From assembly GCF_038003525.1 (NCBI RefSeq), contig NZ_JBBOPI010000001.1:2099001-2163000 (forward strand): 64,000 nt of DNA, written 5' to 3'. Position numbers and translations under genes: made by a program. Below are positions 35,548 to 44,727 of the stretch, piece after piece. The notes under the pieces are model-generated. The model was given only the letters and a program-made list of their open reading frames with translations, ran no database searches and was not told the DNA's origin. Position 1 is the stretch's first letter. Each line of letters starts with the position of its first letter. This stretch comes from Solibacillus sp. FSL H8-0538 (GTDB lineage: Bacteria > Bacillota > Bacilli > Bacillales_A > Planococcaceae).

Positions 35548-36918
35548 CTACAGACAAGCCTTCGCTTTTTCAAGTTGAACCTTTACTTGCTCGAAGCCCG
35601 TGCCTCCAAGAGAGTTACGTCGACGAACAGCTGCTTCTGGTGCAAGCACGTCATAAATGTCAGCTTCAAGTAGCTCGCTCTCTTTTTTCATTTCTTCAAT
35701 TGGTAAATCTAATAAATAGATGCCTTTTTGAATACATGTGAAAACAAGTTTCCCCGTTACTTCATGTGCTTCACGGAATGGCATACCTTTCTTTGCAAGG
35801 TAATCCGCTAGCTCTGTCGCATTACTAAAGTCACTATGCACCGCGTCATGCAAGCGTTGCGTATTAACCGTCATTGTGCGCACCATACCTTCAAAGATTT
35901 TTAGAGCGCCAAGGATTGTTTGCACTGTGTCAAACATCCCCTCTTTGTCTTCTTGCATATCTTTGTTATACGTAAGGGGTGTACCTTTTAGAACTGTTAG
36001 TAAGCCCATTAAATTCCCGTACACACGACCTGTTTTCCCACGAATTAGCTCAGCCATATCCGGGTTTTTCTTTTGTGGCATAATAGATGAACCCGTTGAA
36101 AAGGCATCATCTAACTCGATAAATTTAAACTCATCAGTTGACCAAAGAATAATTTCTTCGGCAAAACGCGATAAGTGCGTCATTAGCAATGAAGAATTTG
36201 ATAAAAATTCGACGATGAAATCACGGTCACTAACGGCGTCCATTGAGTTTGCATAAACGTTCGCAAAGCCTAGTAGCTCAGCCGATTTCAGGCGGTCAAT
36301 CGGGAAAGTCGTCCCTGCCATTGCACCAGCGCCAAGTGGTAAAATATCAATACGTTTAATCGATTCCGTGAAACGCTGCTTGTCACGCTCTAGCATCCAG
36401 AAATACGCCATTAAATGATGTGCGAATGAAATAGGCTGCGCACGTTGTAAATGCGTATAGCCAGGTGCGATCGTTTCAATATGATTCTCTGCTTGTGCTA
36501 AAAGTGTTTTTTGGAAGTTTTCGATTAAGCCGATTACTTCTACGACACGTTTTTTTAAGAACAAGTGCATATCCGTTGCTACTTGATCGTTACGTGAGCG
36601 TCCGGTGTGTAGCTTGCCACCAACTGGCCCGATTAAATCGATTAACATTTTTTCTAAGTTTAAATGAATGTCCTCGTTTGCCACCGTAAACTCCAGTTCG
36701 CCGGCCTCTGCCTTTGCGTTTAACTGTTTAAGCCCGTCAAGAATTTTTTCTACATCTGCAGCAGGTAAAATTTCTTGTGCGCCAAGCATAGTTACGTGAG
36801 CAACTGAACCTTCAATATCTTCCATTACTAATTGTTGGTCAAAGCCAATTGATGCGCCGAATTCGTCTACCCAAGCCTCAGCTGATTTTTGGAAACGGCC
36901 GCCCCATAATTTCGTCAT
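35548..36918 (-). CDS. argH: Argininosuccinate lyase
   Basis: A 456-residue enzyme that splits argininosuccinate into arginine and fumarate, the last step of arginine synthesis. Superfamily signature '[12 protein letters not shown]' is present, with '[17 protein letters not shown]' and '[17 protein letters not shown]' (catalytic His) as expected. Full length, cytoplasmic tetramer by family. It follows argG by 66 bp in one operon; a terminator lies beyond it. Confidence 0.98.
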   Translation of the reverse strand: MTKLWGGRFQKSAEAWVDEFGASIGFDQQLVMEDIEGSVAHVTMLGAQEILPAADVEKILDGLKQLNAKAEAGELEFTVANEDIHLNLEKMLIDLIGPVGGKLHTGRSRNDQVATDMHLFLKKRVVEVIGLIENFQKTLLAQAENHIETIAPGYTHLQRAQPISFAHHLMAYFWMLERDKQRFTESIKRIDILPLGAGAMAGTTFPIDRLKSAELLGFANVYANSMDAVSDRDFIVEFLSNSSLLMTHLSRFAEEIILWSTDEFKFIELDDAFSTGSSIMPQKKNPDMAELIRGKTGRVYGNLMGLLTVLKGTPLTYNKDMQEDKEGMFDTVQTILGALKIFEGMVRTMTVNTQRLHDAVHSDFSNATELADYLAKKGMPFREAHEVTGKLVFTCIQKGIYLLDLPIEEMKKESELLEADIYDVLAPEAAVRRRNSLGGTGFEQVKVQLEKAKACL

Positions 36919-36984
36919 GAATTACACCTTACCTTAGTTAAAAATGTGAGCGATACGCAACTTGCGCTCGCTCATCATTTGTCA

Positions 36985-38178
36985 TTATTTTTTGTTTACG
37001 CCTGCTGCAACTACTGTTGGAAGACCCCATAATTCGATAAAGCCTACAGCTGAGCCATGGTTGAATGCATCATCTTTAGAATAAGTTGCAAGTTTTTCGT
37101 TATATAGTGAGTTCGGTGATTTACGTCCTTCCACAATTACGTGACCTTTGAATAGTTTCACGCGAACTGTACCGTTTACATATTGTTGACTTTCGTCAAG
37201 GAATGCTTGTAGTGCTGGACGTAATGGAGAATACCATAAACCATCATAGATTAACTCCGATAGTTTTTTCTCGATTACTGGTTTGAAGTGAGCAAGCTCT
37301 TTTACAAGCGTGATATCTTCAAGTTCTTTATGTGCAGTTAATAATACTTTTGCACCTGGGATTTCGTATACTTCACGAGATTTAATCCCAACTAAACGGT
37401 TTTCAACGTGGTCAATACGGCCAACACCGTGTGCGCCAGCAACTGCATTTAATTCTTGGATTAAGTCAGCAAGTTTCATCTCTTTACCGTTAAGTGAAAC
37501 TGGTTTCCCTTTAACGAATTCGATTTCGATAACTTCAGCTGTATCCGGTGTGTTTTCGATTGCTACCGTTAAACCGTAAGCTTCTTCTGGTGGTGCAACC
37601 CATGGATCTTCCATAACACCCGCTTCGTTTGCACGGCCCCACAAGTTTTGGTCGATTGAGAATGGTGAATCAAGTGTCGCAGGAATCGGCACATTATGCT
37701 TCGCTGCATATTCGATTTCTTCGTCACGGCTCCAGCCCCACTCACGTACAGGTGCAAGAACTTCTAAATCTGGGTTTAATGCTTTAATAGAGATTTCGAA
37801 ACGAACTTGGTCATTCCCTTTACCTGTGCAACCATGTGCTACAGCATCAGCATTTGTTTCGTTTGCAATTTCAACTAACTTTTTTGAAATTAATGGTCGG
37901 CTAAGTGCAGATACTAATGGATACTTTTGCTCATACCAAGTATGTGCTTGTAATGATACTAAAGCGAAATCTTCTGCGAATTCGTCTTTTGCGTCGATCA
38001 TGTATGATTCTACTGCACCTACTTGAAGTGCTTTGTTTTTAATAAATTCTAGGTCTTTACCTTCACCAACGTCTAGGCATACTGCGATAACGTCCCAACC
38101 TTGTTCTGTTAACCAAGGAATTGCTACTGATGTATCAAGTCCACCTGAATATGCTAATACTACTTTTTTATTTGCCAT
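36985..38178 (-). CDS. argG: Argininosuccinate synthase
   Basis: A 397-residue ATP-dependent ligase joining citrulline and aspartate. The P-loop-like '[16 protein letters not shown]' opens the protein, and '[15 protein letters not shown]' is the family signature. The length is standard. First gene of argGH; the other arginine genes are not in the window. Upstream is a sigma-A-type promoter overlapping a probable AhrC/ArgR site. Confidence 0.98.
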   Translation of the reverse strand: MANKKVVLAYSGGLDTSVAIPWLTEQGWDVIAVCLDVGEGKDLEFIKNKALQVGAVESYMIDAKDEFAEDFALVSLQAHTWYEQKYPLVSALSRPLISKKLVEIANETNADAVAHGCTGKGNDQVRFEISIKALNPDLEVLAPVREWGWSRDEEIEYAAKHNVPIPATLDSPFSIDQNLWGRANEAGVMEDPWVAPPEEAYGLTVAIENTPDTAEVIEIEFVKGKPVSLNGKEMKLADLIQELNAVAGAHGVGRIDHVENRLVGIKSREVYEIPGAKVLLTAHKELEDITLVKELAHFKPVIEKKLSELIYDGLWYSPLRPALQAFLDESQQYVNGTVRVKLFKGHVIVEGRKSPNSLYNEKLATYSKDDAFNHGSAVGFIELWGLPTVVAAGVNKK

Positions 38179-38204
38179 GTTTCTTGCCCCTCCGATGTTT
38201 CAAC

Positions 38205-38270
38205 TGTATGTTTATACATTTGTTTAAAAGTTTATACACGAATAGTACCATGTTATAAAAATAAACGCAA
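38205..38270 (-). promoter_or_regulatory. argG promoter and possible AhrC/ArgR operator
   Basis: On the minus strand TTGCGT (38270-38265) and TACTAT (38247-38242) are 17 bp apart. Just downstream lie TGTATAAACATACA (38218-38205), a TGTAT/ATACA dyad, and a related half site GTGTATAAAC near 38239-38229. ARG boxes often come as such AT-rich tandem dyads; the match to consensus is only partial. Confidence 0.45.
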
Positions 38271-38432
38271 CTGTATTTATATAAAATTTTAGACTTTTTT
38301 GTGATATCTAAAAACTTCTTTTTCATTGGGTTTTTTCAATACTCGCTCACGCATTTTTTCGCTATTCTTTACAATTTCGCGCTTTTTTCTATTTATTCAT
38401 TTACGTGCATAAAAAAAGAACAATCAATAATC

Positions 38433-38942
38433 TTAGAAAGAACTGTAATGATTTCGTAAGAAGGACACGATTTCTTTATTATGTTCCTTCTTATCAGTAC
38501 GAAATTGCGCTCGTTGCTTTGACTTTTCATATAAGTAGCGCTCTTCTCTTGTTTGAGGCACAATTTGTGGTACAGTCGCAGGTTTCCTGTCAGCATCAAG
38601 TGCGATAAATGTGAAGTACGCAATCGAAGCGACTTTTGATTCCCCTGTTTTCATATTTTCCGCATACACCTTAATAAAAACCTCCATTGAACTTGATCCT
38701 GTCCAAATAACAAACGATTCGAATGTTACCGAGTCAGACGGGCGAATTGGATGAAGAAATTCCACCGTATCCACGGAGGCGGTTACACATTCTAAACGGC
38801 TATGCTTCGCTGCAGAGATCGACGCAACTTGGTCCATATCACTTAACAGCCTTCCCCCAAACAAGGTGTTGTGATTATTAAAATCATTCGGGAACACCCG
38901 ACTCGAACGAAACACCCTTGATTCATGACAAAATTTTTCCAT
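38433..38942 (-). CDS. Acyl-CoA thioesterase (hotdog fold, YkhA-like)
   Basis: A 169-residue hotdog-fold thioesterase. 'NHNTLFGGRLLSDMDQVASISAAKHSR' carries the conserved Asn-His and the Gly-rich turn of the BFIT/YkhA family; 'CVTASVDTVEFLHPIRPSDSV' and 'YFTFIALD' complete the hotdog. It hydrolyses acyl-CoA esters. The C-terminal 35 residues are charged and extend slightly past the usual end. Single-gene unit upstream of, and unrelated to, argG. Confidence 0.9.
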   Translation of the reverse strand: MEKFCHESRVFRSSRVFPNDFNNHNTLFGGRLLSDMDQVASISAAKHSRLECVTASVDTVEFLHPIRPSDSVTFESFVIWTGSSSMEVFIKVYAENMKTGESKVASIAYFTFIALDADRKPATVPQIVPQTREERYLYEKSKQRAQFRTDKKEHNKEIVSFLRNHYSSF

Positions 38943-39034
38943 TATACTACCCCTCAGTCTAAAAAACTTACATTTCTTATCGATTATACTATTATTTTCT
39001 AAAAAAACTATGAAAATCGCTATTTTAATATATA

Positions 39035-39063
39035 AAAGGACCGCTTAAGTTCAAGCGGTCTTC
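39035..39063 (-). terminator. Terminator of the SDR gene
   Basis: GACCGCTT and AAGCGGTC form the stem; on the minus strand it runs into CCTTTTATAT. Confidence 0.75.
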
Positions 39064-39067
39064 TAGT

Positions 39068-39817
39068 TTACTTCTTATTAAAAAATCCTCTACCTACAAA
39101 TTCAATGAGCCGCGGTGCTACAGCATAAAATTTACTTGTTAACCCCATCACCCGTGGTAAATTCACCTCTCGTACTGGTTTTTGAATCGTTTTTATAACC
39201 GCTTCGGCTACATAATCTGGTGTAATAAGAAATCGTTCAATCGAATTACGATAAGCATTCGTCGCATCGGCCTTTTGTAAAAACGGCGTGTCGATTGGTC
39301 CTGGATAAATAGCTGTGACAGGAATATGATGCTCTGCTAACTCTAGACGGAGTCCGTTCGCAAAGCCTGTCACTGCATGCTTACTCGCTGCATAAACGCT
39401 TGCTTTACGCGTTGCTACTTTACCCGCTTGCGAACTAATGAAAATGAAATGTCCGTGTCCTTGTGTAATCATTCTCGGTGCTAACCGTTTTGTTAAGTAA
39501 ATCGGCGCTTTGACGTTTACTTCAAGCATTTGGTTAATGTCCTCGTCCTCTAAATCATAAGCATTGGCGAAAATGCCTAGACCTGCATTTAGAATTGCTA
39601 CATCAATTTTTGGCAGCTCACTTACGACACGGTCAATGTCTTCAGTAACACGCAGATTTGCTTGGATCACATGTGCGCCAAGCCCCTTTAATGTAGCTAA
39701 TGCACTTTCATTACGGCCTGTCGCATAAACTGTGTAGCCTTTTGCAATGCATAATTCCGTAATTTTACGGCCAATTCCGCTCGTAGCCCCTGTGACAAAT
39801 ACTGTTTTTTTATTCAT
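39068..39817 (-). CDS. Short-chain dehydrogenase/reductase
   Basis: A 249-residue SDR. The NAD(P)-binding motif is 'TGATSGIGRK', then NAG in 'AILNAGLGIF', catalytic Ser in 'FISSQAGKVA', and YxxxK in 'VYAASKHA'. 'TGRNESALATL' with Arg after the second strand suggests NADP(H). Substrate unknown; the C-terminal 'GLTSKFYAVAPRLIEFVGRGF' resembles YqjQ-type SDRs. An extension to GTG 39838 lacks an RBS; ATG 39817 is 11 nt after AAGGGG. Confidence 0.9.
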   Translation of the reverse strand: MNKKTVFVTGATSGIGRKITELCIAKGYTVYATGRNESALATLKGLGAHVIQANLRVTEDIDRVVSELPKIDVAILNAGLGIFANAYDLEDEDINQMLEVNVKAPIYLTKRLAPRMITQGHGHFIFISSQAGKVATRKASVYAASKHAVTGFANGLRLELAEHHIPVTAIYPGPIDTPFLQKADATNAYRNSIERFLITPDYVAEAVIKTIQKPVREVNLPRVMGLTSKFYAVAPRLIEFVGRGFFNKK

Positions 39818-39875
39818 TTTTGTGTATACCCCTTCCACATACCGTTTACTCTATTTTACAGAAGAGACGGTAATG

Positions 39876-40751
39876 TTAGTAGGTATGATTTTGTTTTTTA
39901 AATAACAACAGTGATAGGACTAAAAAAACGATAATACTGAAGATTAAATAGCTAATGCTCATTGAGGAAGAAAGAATGCCGCCTTGCCATTCAAACACAA
40001 CACCGAATATTTTTTCGTACTCGGAACGAACAACCGCTTCAGTAAACACCGTCTCCAGTGAATCGCCCATCATTTCCTGACGCAATAGTGACGTATAATG
40101 ACTAATTGGGAAGGCCGTAATGATTTTTTGAACAAACTCCGGTAGCACGCCAATTGGCACATATACCCCACAGAAAAATCCAATTGCTGTGCCGACGATT
40201 GTACCAAGTGTTGAGAACGAAGATTGACGGTTAGTAAACAAAATGAGTACACAGTTCATGGCACTACTAGCCGTCACCCCTAGCGCAAGGAAGCCAATTA
40301 CCTTCAGCATAGCCGGAAACGCCAGAACATCTCCGCCGGTAGCGACAATAAATACTTCGCACAGCGCGAGACCAATAAGTGAAAAAGCCATACCGATTAT
40401 CCACGCATTGATGACATAGCTTAGCTGTAGTTGCAGTGCTCGCATCGGTGTTGTTAGTAAATCAAGGAATACCCCTTCTTCACGGTCACGCACATATAAT
40501 CCGAGGGCACCTAATGTTGTTGTAACACCCATAATGGACAGAATACCTGCGACCATCCATTCATTGACCAGTATTTTGACCCCACTAGTCATTGGAATCA
40601 TAGACTCGATCGCATCAAGCTGTGATTTTTGTAGAAACAGAATATAAAGAAATAACACAATAAACACAGAGAGCAGCGAGAAAAATACTTGCGTGCGATC
40701 CCGTCGAAATAGTTTATTATTACGCTGTAACAGATGTAGCAGTCCGATCAT
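39876..40751 (-). CDS. ABC-2 type export permease
   Basis: A 291-residue permease with six membrane segments: TM1 'FFSLLSVFIVLFLYILFLQ', 'ILSIMGVTTTLGALGLYVRD' with the following 'REEGVFLDLLTTPMRALQL' coupling region, and a final 'LIFSIIVFLVLSLLLFK'. AAGGAGG lies 9 nt before ATG 40751; the frame to 40769 covers the RBS. It overlaps the ATPase gene by 32 bp. Last gene of a LytTR/DUF3021/ABC operon; substrate unknown, probably a drug, peptide or lipid-like compound. Confidence 0.85.
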   Translation of the reverse strand: MIGLLHLLQRNNKLFRRDRTQVFFSLLSVFIVLFLYILFLQKSQLDAIESMIPMTSGVKILVNEWMVAGILSIMGVTTTLGALGLYVRDREEGVFLDLLTTPMRALQLQLSYVINAWIIGMAFSLIGLALCEVFIVATGGDVLAFPAMLKVIGFLALGVTASSAMNCVLILFTNRQSSFSTLGTIVGTAIGFFCGVYVPIGVLPEFVQKIITAFPISHYTSLLRQEMMGDSLETVFTEAVVRSEYEKIFGVVFEWQGGILSSSMSISYLIFSIIVFLVLSLLLFKKQNHTY

Positions 40752-41670
40752 TAGCTGTTCCTCCTTCATTTAACTGAATAAACACATCATCCATCGAGCC
40801 CTTGATCACTTCAAAAGATTGGATATATGATTTGATGTCATTTAATATGTCGAGTGCATGCAATGTAGACGGCACAGAAAATGTTACTACATCGCCTTTT
40901 TGTTCAAACTCCGACTGAATAATTTGGCTCACTTTTTCAAGCATAAATGGATTTTGAAGTGTAACCCGTACACGGTCAAGTGCATAGCGGTCCTTTAATG
41001 CATCCGGAGTCCCCTCTGCAATGAGCTGGCCTTCCTTTATCACAACGATGCGGTCCGCCACTACAGCTTCTTCCATATAATGCGTCGTTAAAAAAATCGT
41101 CATATTCGTTTCCTGTTGCAGGCGGCGAATGGCTTCCCATACAAAAATGCGCGTATGTGGATCGAGTCCCGTTGTCGGCTCATCTAAAAATAATATGGTT
41201 GGCTTGTGAATAAGCGCTCGAGCAATATCCGCGCGTCTCCGTTGCCCACCTGAAAGCTTTCCGTAATACTTCGCGGCAATATCCTCTAACTGTAAATAGG
41301 AAGATACAAATGCATAATTCTCTTCAAATTTCGCTTTTGACAGGCCGTATAACATGCCGCGGTGCCATATATTTTCATAAACCGTTAGCATATTATCAAG
41401 TGGATTTTTTTGTGGAACAACACCAATGCTTGAGCGAATTGCATGTTGCTCTTTCGCCCCTGTTAGCGTTACGCCATTCATTTTTATCGTACCGCTATCT
41501 TTTTCAATTAGCGTACAAAGCATTGAAATTGTTGTAGATTTTCCAGCGCCATTCGTTCCGAGAAAAGCAAATAAACTACCTTGAGCGACTGTGAATGAAA
41601 TATCTTTTACTGCTTGAAATGTCCCATAGCTTTTCGTTAAATTTTGCACCTCAATTATTGGCTTACTCAT
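40720..41670 (-). CDS. ABC transporter ATP-binding protein
   Basis: A 316-residue ABC ATPase: Walker A 'GTNGAGKST', Q-loop 'VVPQKNPLD', signature 'LSGGQRRR', Walker B 'TILFLDEPTTGLDP', H-loop 'TTHYMEEA'. The extra C-terminal domain of about 90 residues is typical of drug/lantibiotic exporters of the CcmA/DrrA type. Coupled to the DUF3021 gene by a 4-bp overlap and to its permease by 32 bp. Confidence 0.95.
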   Translation of the reverse strand: MSKPIIEVQNLTKSYGTFQAVKDISFTVAQGSLFAFLGTNGAGKSTTISMLCTLIEKDSGTIKMNGVTLTGAKEQHAIRSSIGVVPQKNPLDNMLTVYENIWHRGMLYGLSKAKFEENYAFVSSYLQLEDIAAKYYGKLSGGQRRRADIARALIHKPTILFLDEPTTGLDPHTRIFVWEAIRRLQQETNMTIFLTTHYMEEAVVADRIVVIKEGQLIAEGTPDALKDRYALDRVRVTLQNPFMLEKVSQIIQSEFEQKGDVVTFSVPSTLHALDILNDIKSYIQSFEVIKGSMDDVFIQLNEGGTANDRTATSVTA

Positions 41671-42080
41671 TGTGATCGCTCCTTTAATAAAGAATTAATT
41701 TCACTAACATCACGCTGTACAAGTACAAGTAAAATCGCCCAAACGATTACATAGGTAATTAACGTTGTAAAAATAAGTTCGAAAATAGATGCTAAGTTTT
41801 GCTCAAACCAGTTTCCAAACATACCGAATAAAAATACAAGACTATTTACTGCGGCATAATGAATAATGAGCAGGACAAGTATTGGTTTTTCAAGCGAAAA
41901 TATTCGGCTAACTAAACCGATTGCAATTCCAAGCCCCGCGCCAAGCACAGCCTGTTGTAAGAGAAACTTGCCATCAACTACTCTTTCCACCTCATGGTAA
42001 ACGTTGAGCGACATAATAATATACGTACATGATAACCCTAATAATAAGCCGATCAGTGCGGATTGAACCCATTTAAGCAT
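41667..42080 (-). CDS. DUF3021 membrane protein
   Basis: A 137-residue protein with four membrane segments (about 8-28, 42-62, 67-90, 100-125), of the DUF3021 type that regularly follows LytTR regulators. In such pairs it is thought to hold the regulator inactive at the membrane, but this is not shown for this one. Good RBS (AAGGAGGGGGAAGC); overlaps the regulator by 8 bp and the ATPase by 4 bp. Confidence 0.8.
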   Translation of the reverse strand: MLKWVQSALIGLLLGLSCTYIIMSLNVYHEVERVVDGKFLLQQAVLGAGLGIAIGLVSRIFSLEKPILVLLIIHYAAVNSLVFLFGMFGNWFEQNLASIFELIFTTLITYVIVWAILLVLVQRDVSEINSLLKERSQ

Positions 42081-42528
42081 GCTTCCCCCTCCTTAGCATT
42101 AAGCGTTCCTTTAAGAGCTTTAAATATTTTCGACTAATCGGCACCTCTACCCCATTAGATAAAACAGCCACCGTGGAAGAGAGCGCACGAAACTGAATTG
42201 ACGTTATCCGATTAAGCTGAATGAGTATCGACTTACTCGCACGTATAAAATCATCCTCAAACATAGCTTCAAGCTCGTAAATTTTATATTTCGTTTCATA
42301 TTCGGCCTCATCAAGTTGAAGAAATACTTTATTGTCCTCGGCATAAATCGTATAAATATCTTGTGGCTTTACTAAAAAAATCCCTTCCACATCATAGCCT
42401 TCAATTACTGATACTTTCGGCGTCTTTAAGCTTTCAACAAGCTGCGCCACTTTGTCCGTGTATTCATTCGTATGAATATGTACTTCCAGCTCTGTATATT
42501 GTTCTTCGATTTTCAAATGAACCTTCAT
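42073..42528 (-). CDS. LytTR-family DNA-binding regulator
   Basis: A 151-residue protein. The C-terminal LytTR domain (about 55-145) shows 'GIFLVKPQDIYTIYAEDNKVFLQL', 'YKIYELEAMFEDDFIRASKSILIQLNRI' and 'VPISRKYLKLLKERL', all characteristic. There is no receiver domain; the N-terminal 50 residues are beta-alpha and may sense or dimerise. Head of the operon, so it probably autoregulates and controls the ABC exporter through the DUF3021 partner. Confidence 0.9.
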   Translation of the reverse strand: MKVHLKIEEQYTELEVHIHTNEYTDKVAQLVESLKTPKVSVIEGYDVEGIFLVKPQDIYTIYAEDNKVFLQLDEAEYETKYKIYELEAMFEDDFIRASKSILIQLNRITSIQFRALSSTVAVLSNGVEVPISRKYLKLLKERLMLRRGKHA

Positions 42529-42637
42529 CTATGCACCTCCCTTAACAATAGTATAGTGGATTAATATCTGATTTTTCATATTTTTCTATAACAGGTTGTT
42601 TTTACTAGGTAAGTGGTTAATAAAGCGCCTTAACATC

Positions 42638-42730
42638 TTAGAAAGGCATAACTCGCTCAAAATGTGGCAAGTTGATGTTTTTGCTTATGTGGATGGAAAA
42701 GTTCTTCTTTCTTATCCACAAAAAAAACAT
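42638..42730 (+). repeat. Two-hairpin dispersed repeat, copy 4
   Basis: The core ACTCGCTCAAAATGTGGCAA and the second hairpin (TTATGTGGAT... / ...CTTATCCACA, then eight A) match copy 1 and copy 2. It lies upstream of the LytTR operon in gene-free DNA. Confidence 0.7.
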
Positions 42731-42739
42731 GCATCCAGA

Positions 42740-42880
42740 AAATGGACTGCACTGAAAAAGTCTATAAAGTAGTTTAGCCAGTTCTTGAACGAGACATCGT
42801 TCAAGAACTGGCTTTTTTCTTCGATGTCGTTGATTTCCGTTGCGGCGAACGCTTTTCTGGGGGCGAGCCTTGAGCCGCTT
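42740..42880 (+). repeat. Dispersed repeat B, forward copy
   Basis: Contains a perfect long hairpin (GCCAGTTCTTGAACGA and complement, 42776-42812) followed by GATGTCGTTGATTTCCGTTG. Matches the inverted copy at 6541-6670. The sequence on to about 43060 (GC-richer, with 'GAAGTCGTCGCCTCCACTCC') has no supported gene and may belong to a longer form of the element. Confidence 0.7.
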
Positions 42881-43135
42881 GGGGGAAATATAGGAACAAA
42901 GGCTAAGTACGCCACGTCCTGTGGCAACGCCTTTGTGACCAACATCGTGTTGGCCTCATTCCAGGGTCTCAAGCTGCTCGCTAATCCCCTAGAAGTCGTC
43001 GCCTCCACTCCAATCAACTTGTATCTGTTAAGTATAAATTCGTCATTCACTTATCTAAAATGAGCATTCCTTTTATAATGAAAGGAACGAATACTATCCA
43101 AAGTCAAACATACTATTTTGAAATTGAATAGTGAA

Positions 43136-43264
43136 TTGAAAAACGGACATGGGTACGATACCGTATCGGCTACGGGTCTATTTGGTATGGAAATTCAAGG
43201 TGCCACAACCATTTTTGCTGTAAGTCTGAAACGAATATTGAAGCTACTAAATGAAATAGAGTAA
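43136..43264 (+). pseudogene. Transposase C-terminal remnant
   Basis: A short frame reads LKNGHGYDTVSATGLFGMEI QGATTIFAVSLKRILKLLNE, ending in TAA 43264. This resembles the extreme C terminus of a DDE transposase ('GLFGMEIQGATTIFAVNLKRI'-type ending). The upstream sequence contains stops in this frame, so only the tail survives. The family (IS1182- or IS5-like) is a guess. Confidence 0.45.
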
Positions 43265-43277
43265 GGGATAGAGAAAG

Positions 43278-43326
43278 AAATAAGGCACTTTCCTGTTCAA
43301 AATTGAACAGGAAGTGCCTTATTTTA
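43278..43326. terminator. Strong bidirectional hairpin terminator
   Basis: AAGGCACTT, CCTGTTCAA and their complements make a stem of about 18 bp with A- and T-rich flanks. Probably the terminator of the lost transposase gene. Confidence 0.8.
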
Positions 43327-43352
43327 ATTTGAAAAAGATTCGTTATAATTAA

Positions 43353-43560
43353 AATGGGTCTTTACCAAAACATGTGCTTTACTTTAAATGAAAGAGTACT
43401 ACTTTATAAGCACATGGAACGGAAGGCGGCGACTCCTGCGGGAAAAGCGTGAGCCTTGAGACCCCGCACGAAGCGAAGCGGAGGAGGAGGCTCAAGCCAC
43501 GCCCGCGGAAAGCGTCCGCCTGGAGTGGAATGTGCTTTCAAGTACTGATTTTGTTGTAGA
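43353..43560 (+). repeat. GC-rich dispersed repeat C, long form
   Basis: Starts GGGTCTTTACCAAAACATGT, has CACATGGAACGGAAGGCGGC and ends TGGAGTGGAATGTGCT. Compared with the inverted copy at 62734-62858 it carries about 65 extra bases after GCGTGAGCC (positions about 43456-43520: CGAAGCGAAGCGGAGGAGG and GCGGAAAGCGTCCGCC). Terminal parts (AGCACAT... / ...ATGTGCT) are complementary. Confidence 0.8.
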
Positions 43561-43707
43561 GCCATTAATGTAAGTTTTTCAGTGCCCTCAGTAAATAGAC
43601 ACATGCCTTTTGGTTAATGGCTATTTTATTTTAAGGCTAAGTGATTTTAATAAAGACAAGATTCCAAAACCCCGTGCAATTACGCCTTGTTTAAGAACGG
43701 TTTGCAG

Positions 43708-44724
43708 TTATAAAAACAATGGCTTTTCAACAACATCTATAAAACGGGTTGGCTCTTCTGTTGGTTTGGCAAAATAATAACCTTGAAACAGTTCATAGCC
43801 AATTTTCTTCAGCCATAAAAAATCCGCGTACTCTTCAATTCCTTCTGCAAGTGGCACCGCACCAATTTCACAAGCCTTCAGGAAAAACTTGATTGCTACG
43901 CGCTGCTTGACGATATCATTTGAAACACCTTGTACATACTTTTTGTCCAGCTTCATGTAATTCGGTTTCAATTCAACTAATAAATCAATCGTACTAAAAC
44001 CCTCTCCAACATCATCTAATGCGTAAGCAAAACCTTTTTCGTGATAATATTTTAAAATATTCTTTAAATGCTCGATATCTTCCACATACTCTGACTCTAC
44101 CACTTCGAAAACAAATTGCTTCGGGTCAATATTTAATTGCTTAGCGAGAGTGACTGTTGATTGTAAGCAAAATTTTGGAGCATAAATAGACGTCGGAATA
44201 AAGTTAATAAATGTTCGCTTTTGCAATACAGCCGCATAACGTACGGCTGTCAAACGACATAAACGGTCAAGTGCATACAAGCGGCCGCGTAATTTCGCTG
44301 CATGGAACACTTCGTTTGGATACAGCATCGTCCCGTCCGCATTGCGAAAGCGTGCAAGTACTTCATACCCAAATATCCTTTGCTGTGCGTCTACAATTGG
44401 TTGCGAGTAACAAATTACCTGTTTATTTCGAATGACCTCATCGATCCAGTCAAGAGCGACAACCGTTCTCGCCTCTGTAATTGGTTGCCACTTGCCATCT
44501 TCAACTTTGAAATAAACGTTGTCAGCTTCCATTTCATCTAAACAAAAATCAAGAAACTCGCTCATGCCTGATTCCGATATTCGAAACGTATTTTGATTAA
44601 ATATTATTGTCAGATTTCGTCTAGTAAAGTGACTTTTTATCGCCTCTTTCATCGCCTCGTTTTTGTCGCCTTCCAGTTTGATATCATATTGTAATTCCGT
44701 TATTATGCAGTTTTTACAACCCAT
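43708..44724 (-). CDS. EAL-domain cyclic-di-GMP phosphodiesterase-like protein
   Basis: A 338-residue protein. The EAL domain spans about 95-330: 'GYEVLARF' (E-V-L in place of EAL), 'NFIPTSIY', 'FEVVESE', 'DDVGEGFSTIDLL', 'KLDKKYV', 'AEGIEEY' and 'LFQGYYFAKP'. The core metal residues appear kept, so it may still cleave or bind c-di-GMP. The N terminus has GCKNC, a CxxC pair, followed by a small alpha/beta region without recognised family. Two adjacent ATGs exist; GGAGG spacing (7 nt) favours the second. Single gene. Confidence 0.85.
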   Translation of the reverse strand: MGCKNCIITELQYDIKLEGDKNEAMKEAIKSHFTRRNLTIIFNQNTFRISESGMSEFLDFCLDEMEADNVYFKVEDGKWQPITEARTVVALDWIDEVIRNKQVICYSQPIVDAQQRIFGYEVLARFRNADGTMLYPNEVFHAAKLRGRLYALDRLCRLTAVRYAAVLQKRTFINFIPTSIYAPKFCLQSTVTLAKQLNIDPKQFVFEVVESEYVEDIEHLKNILKYYHEKGFAYALDDVGEGFSTIDLLVELKPNYMKLDKKYVQGVSNDIVKQRVAIKFFLKACEIGAVPLAEGIEEYADFLWLKKIGYELFQGYYFAKPTEEPTRFIDVVEKPLFL

Positions 44725-44727
44725 CAT

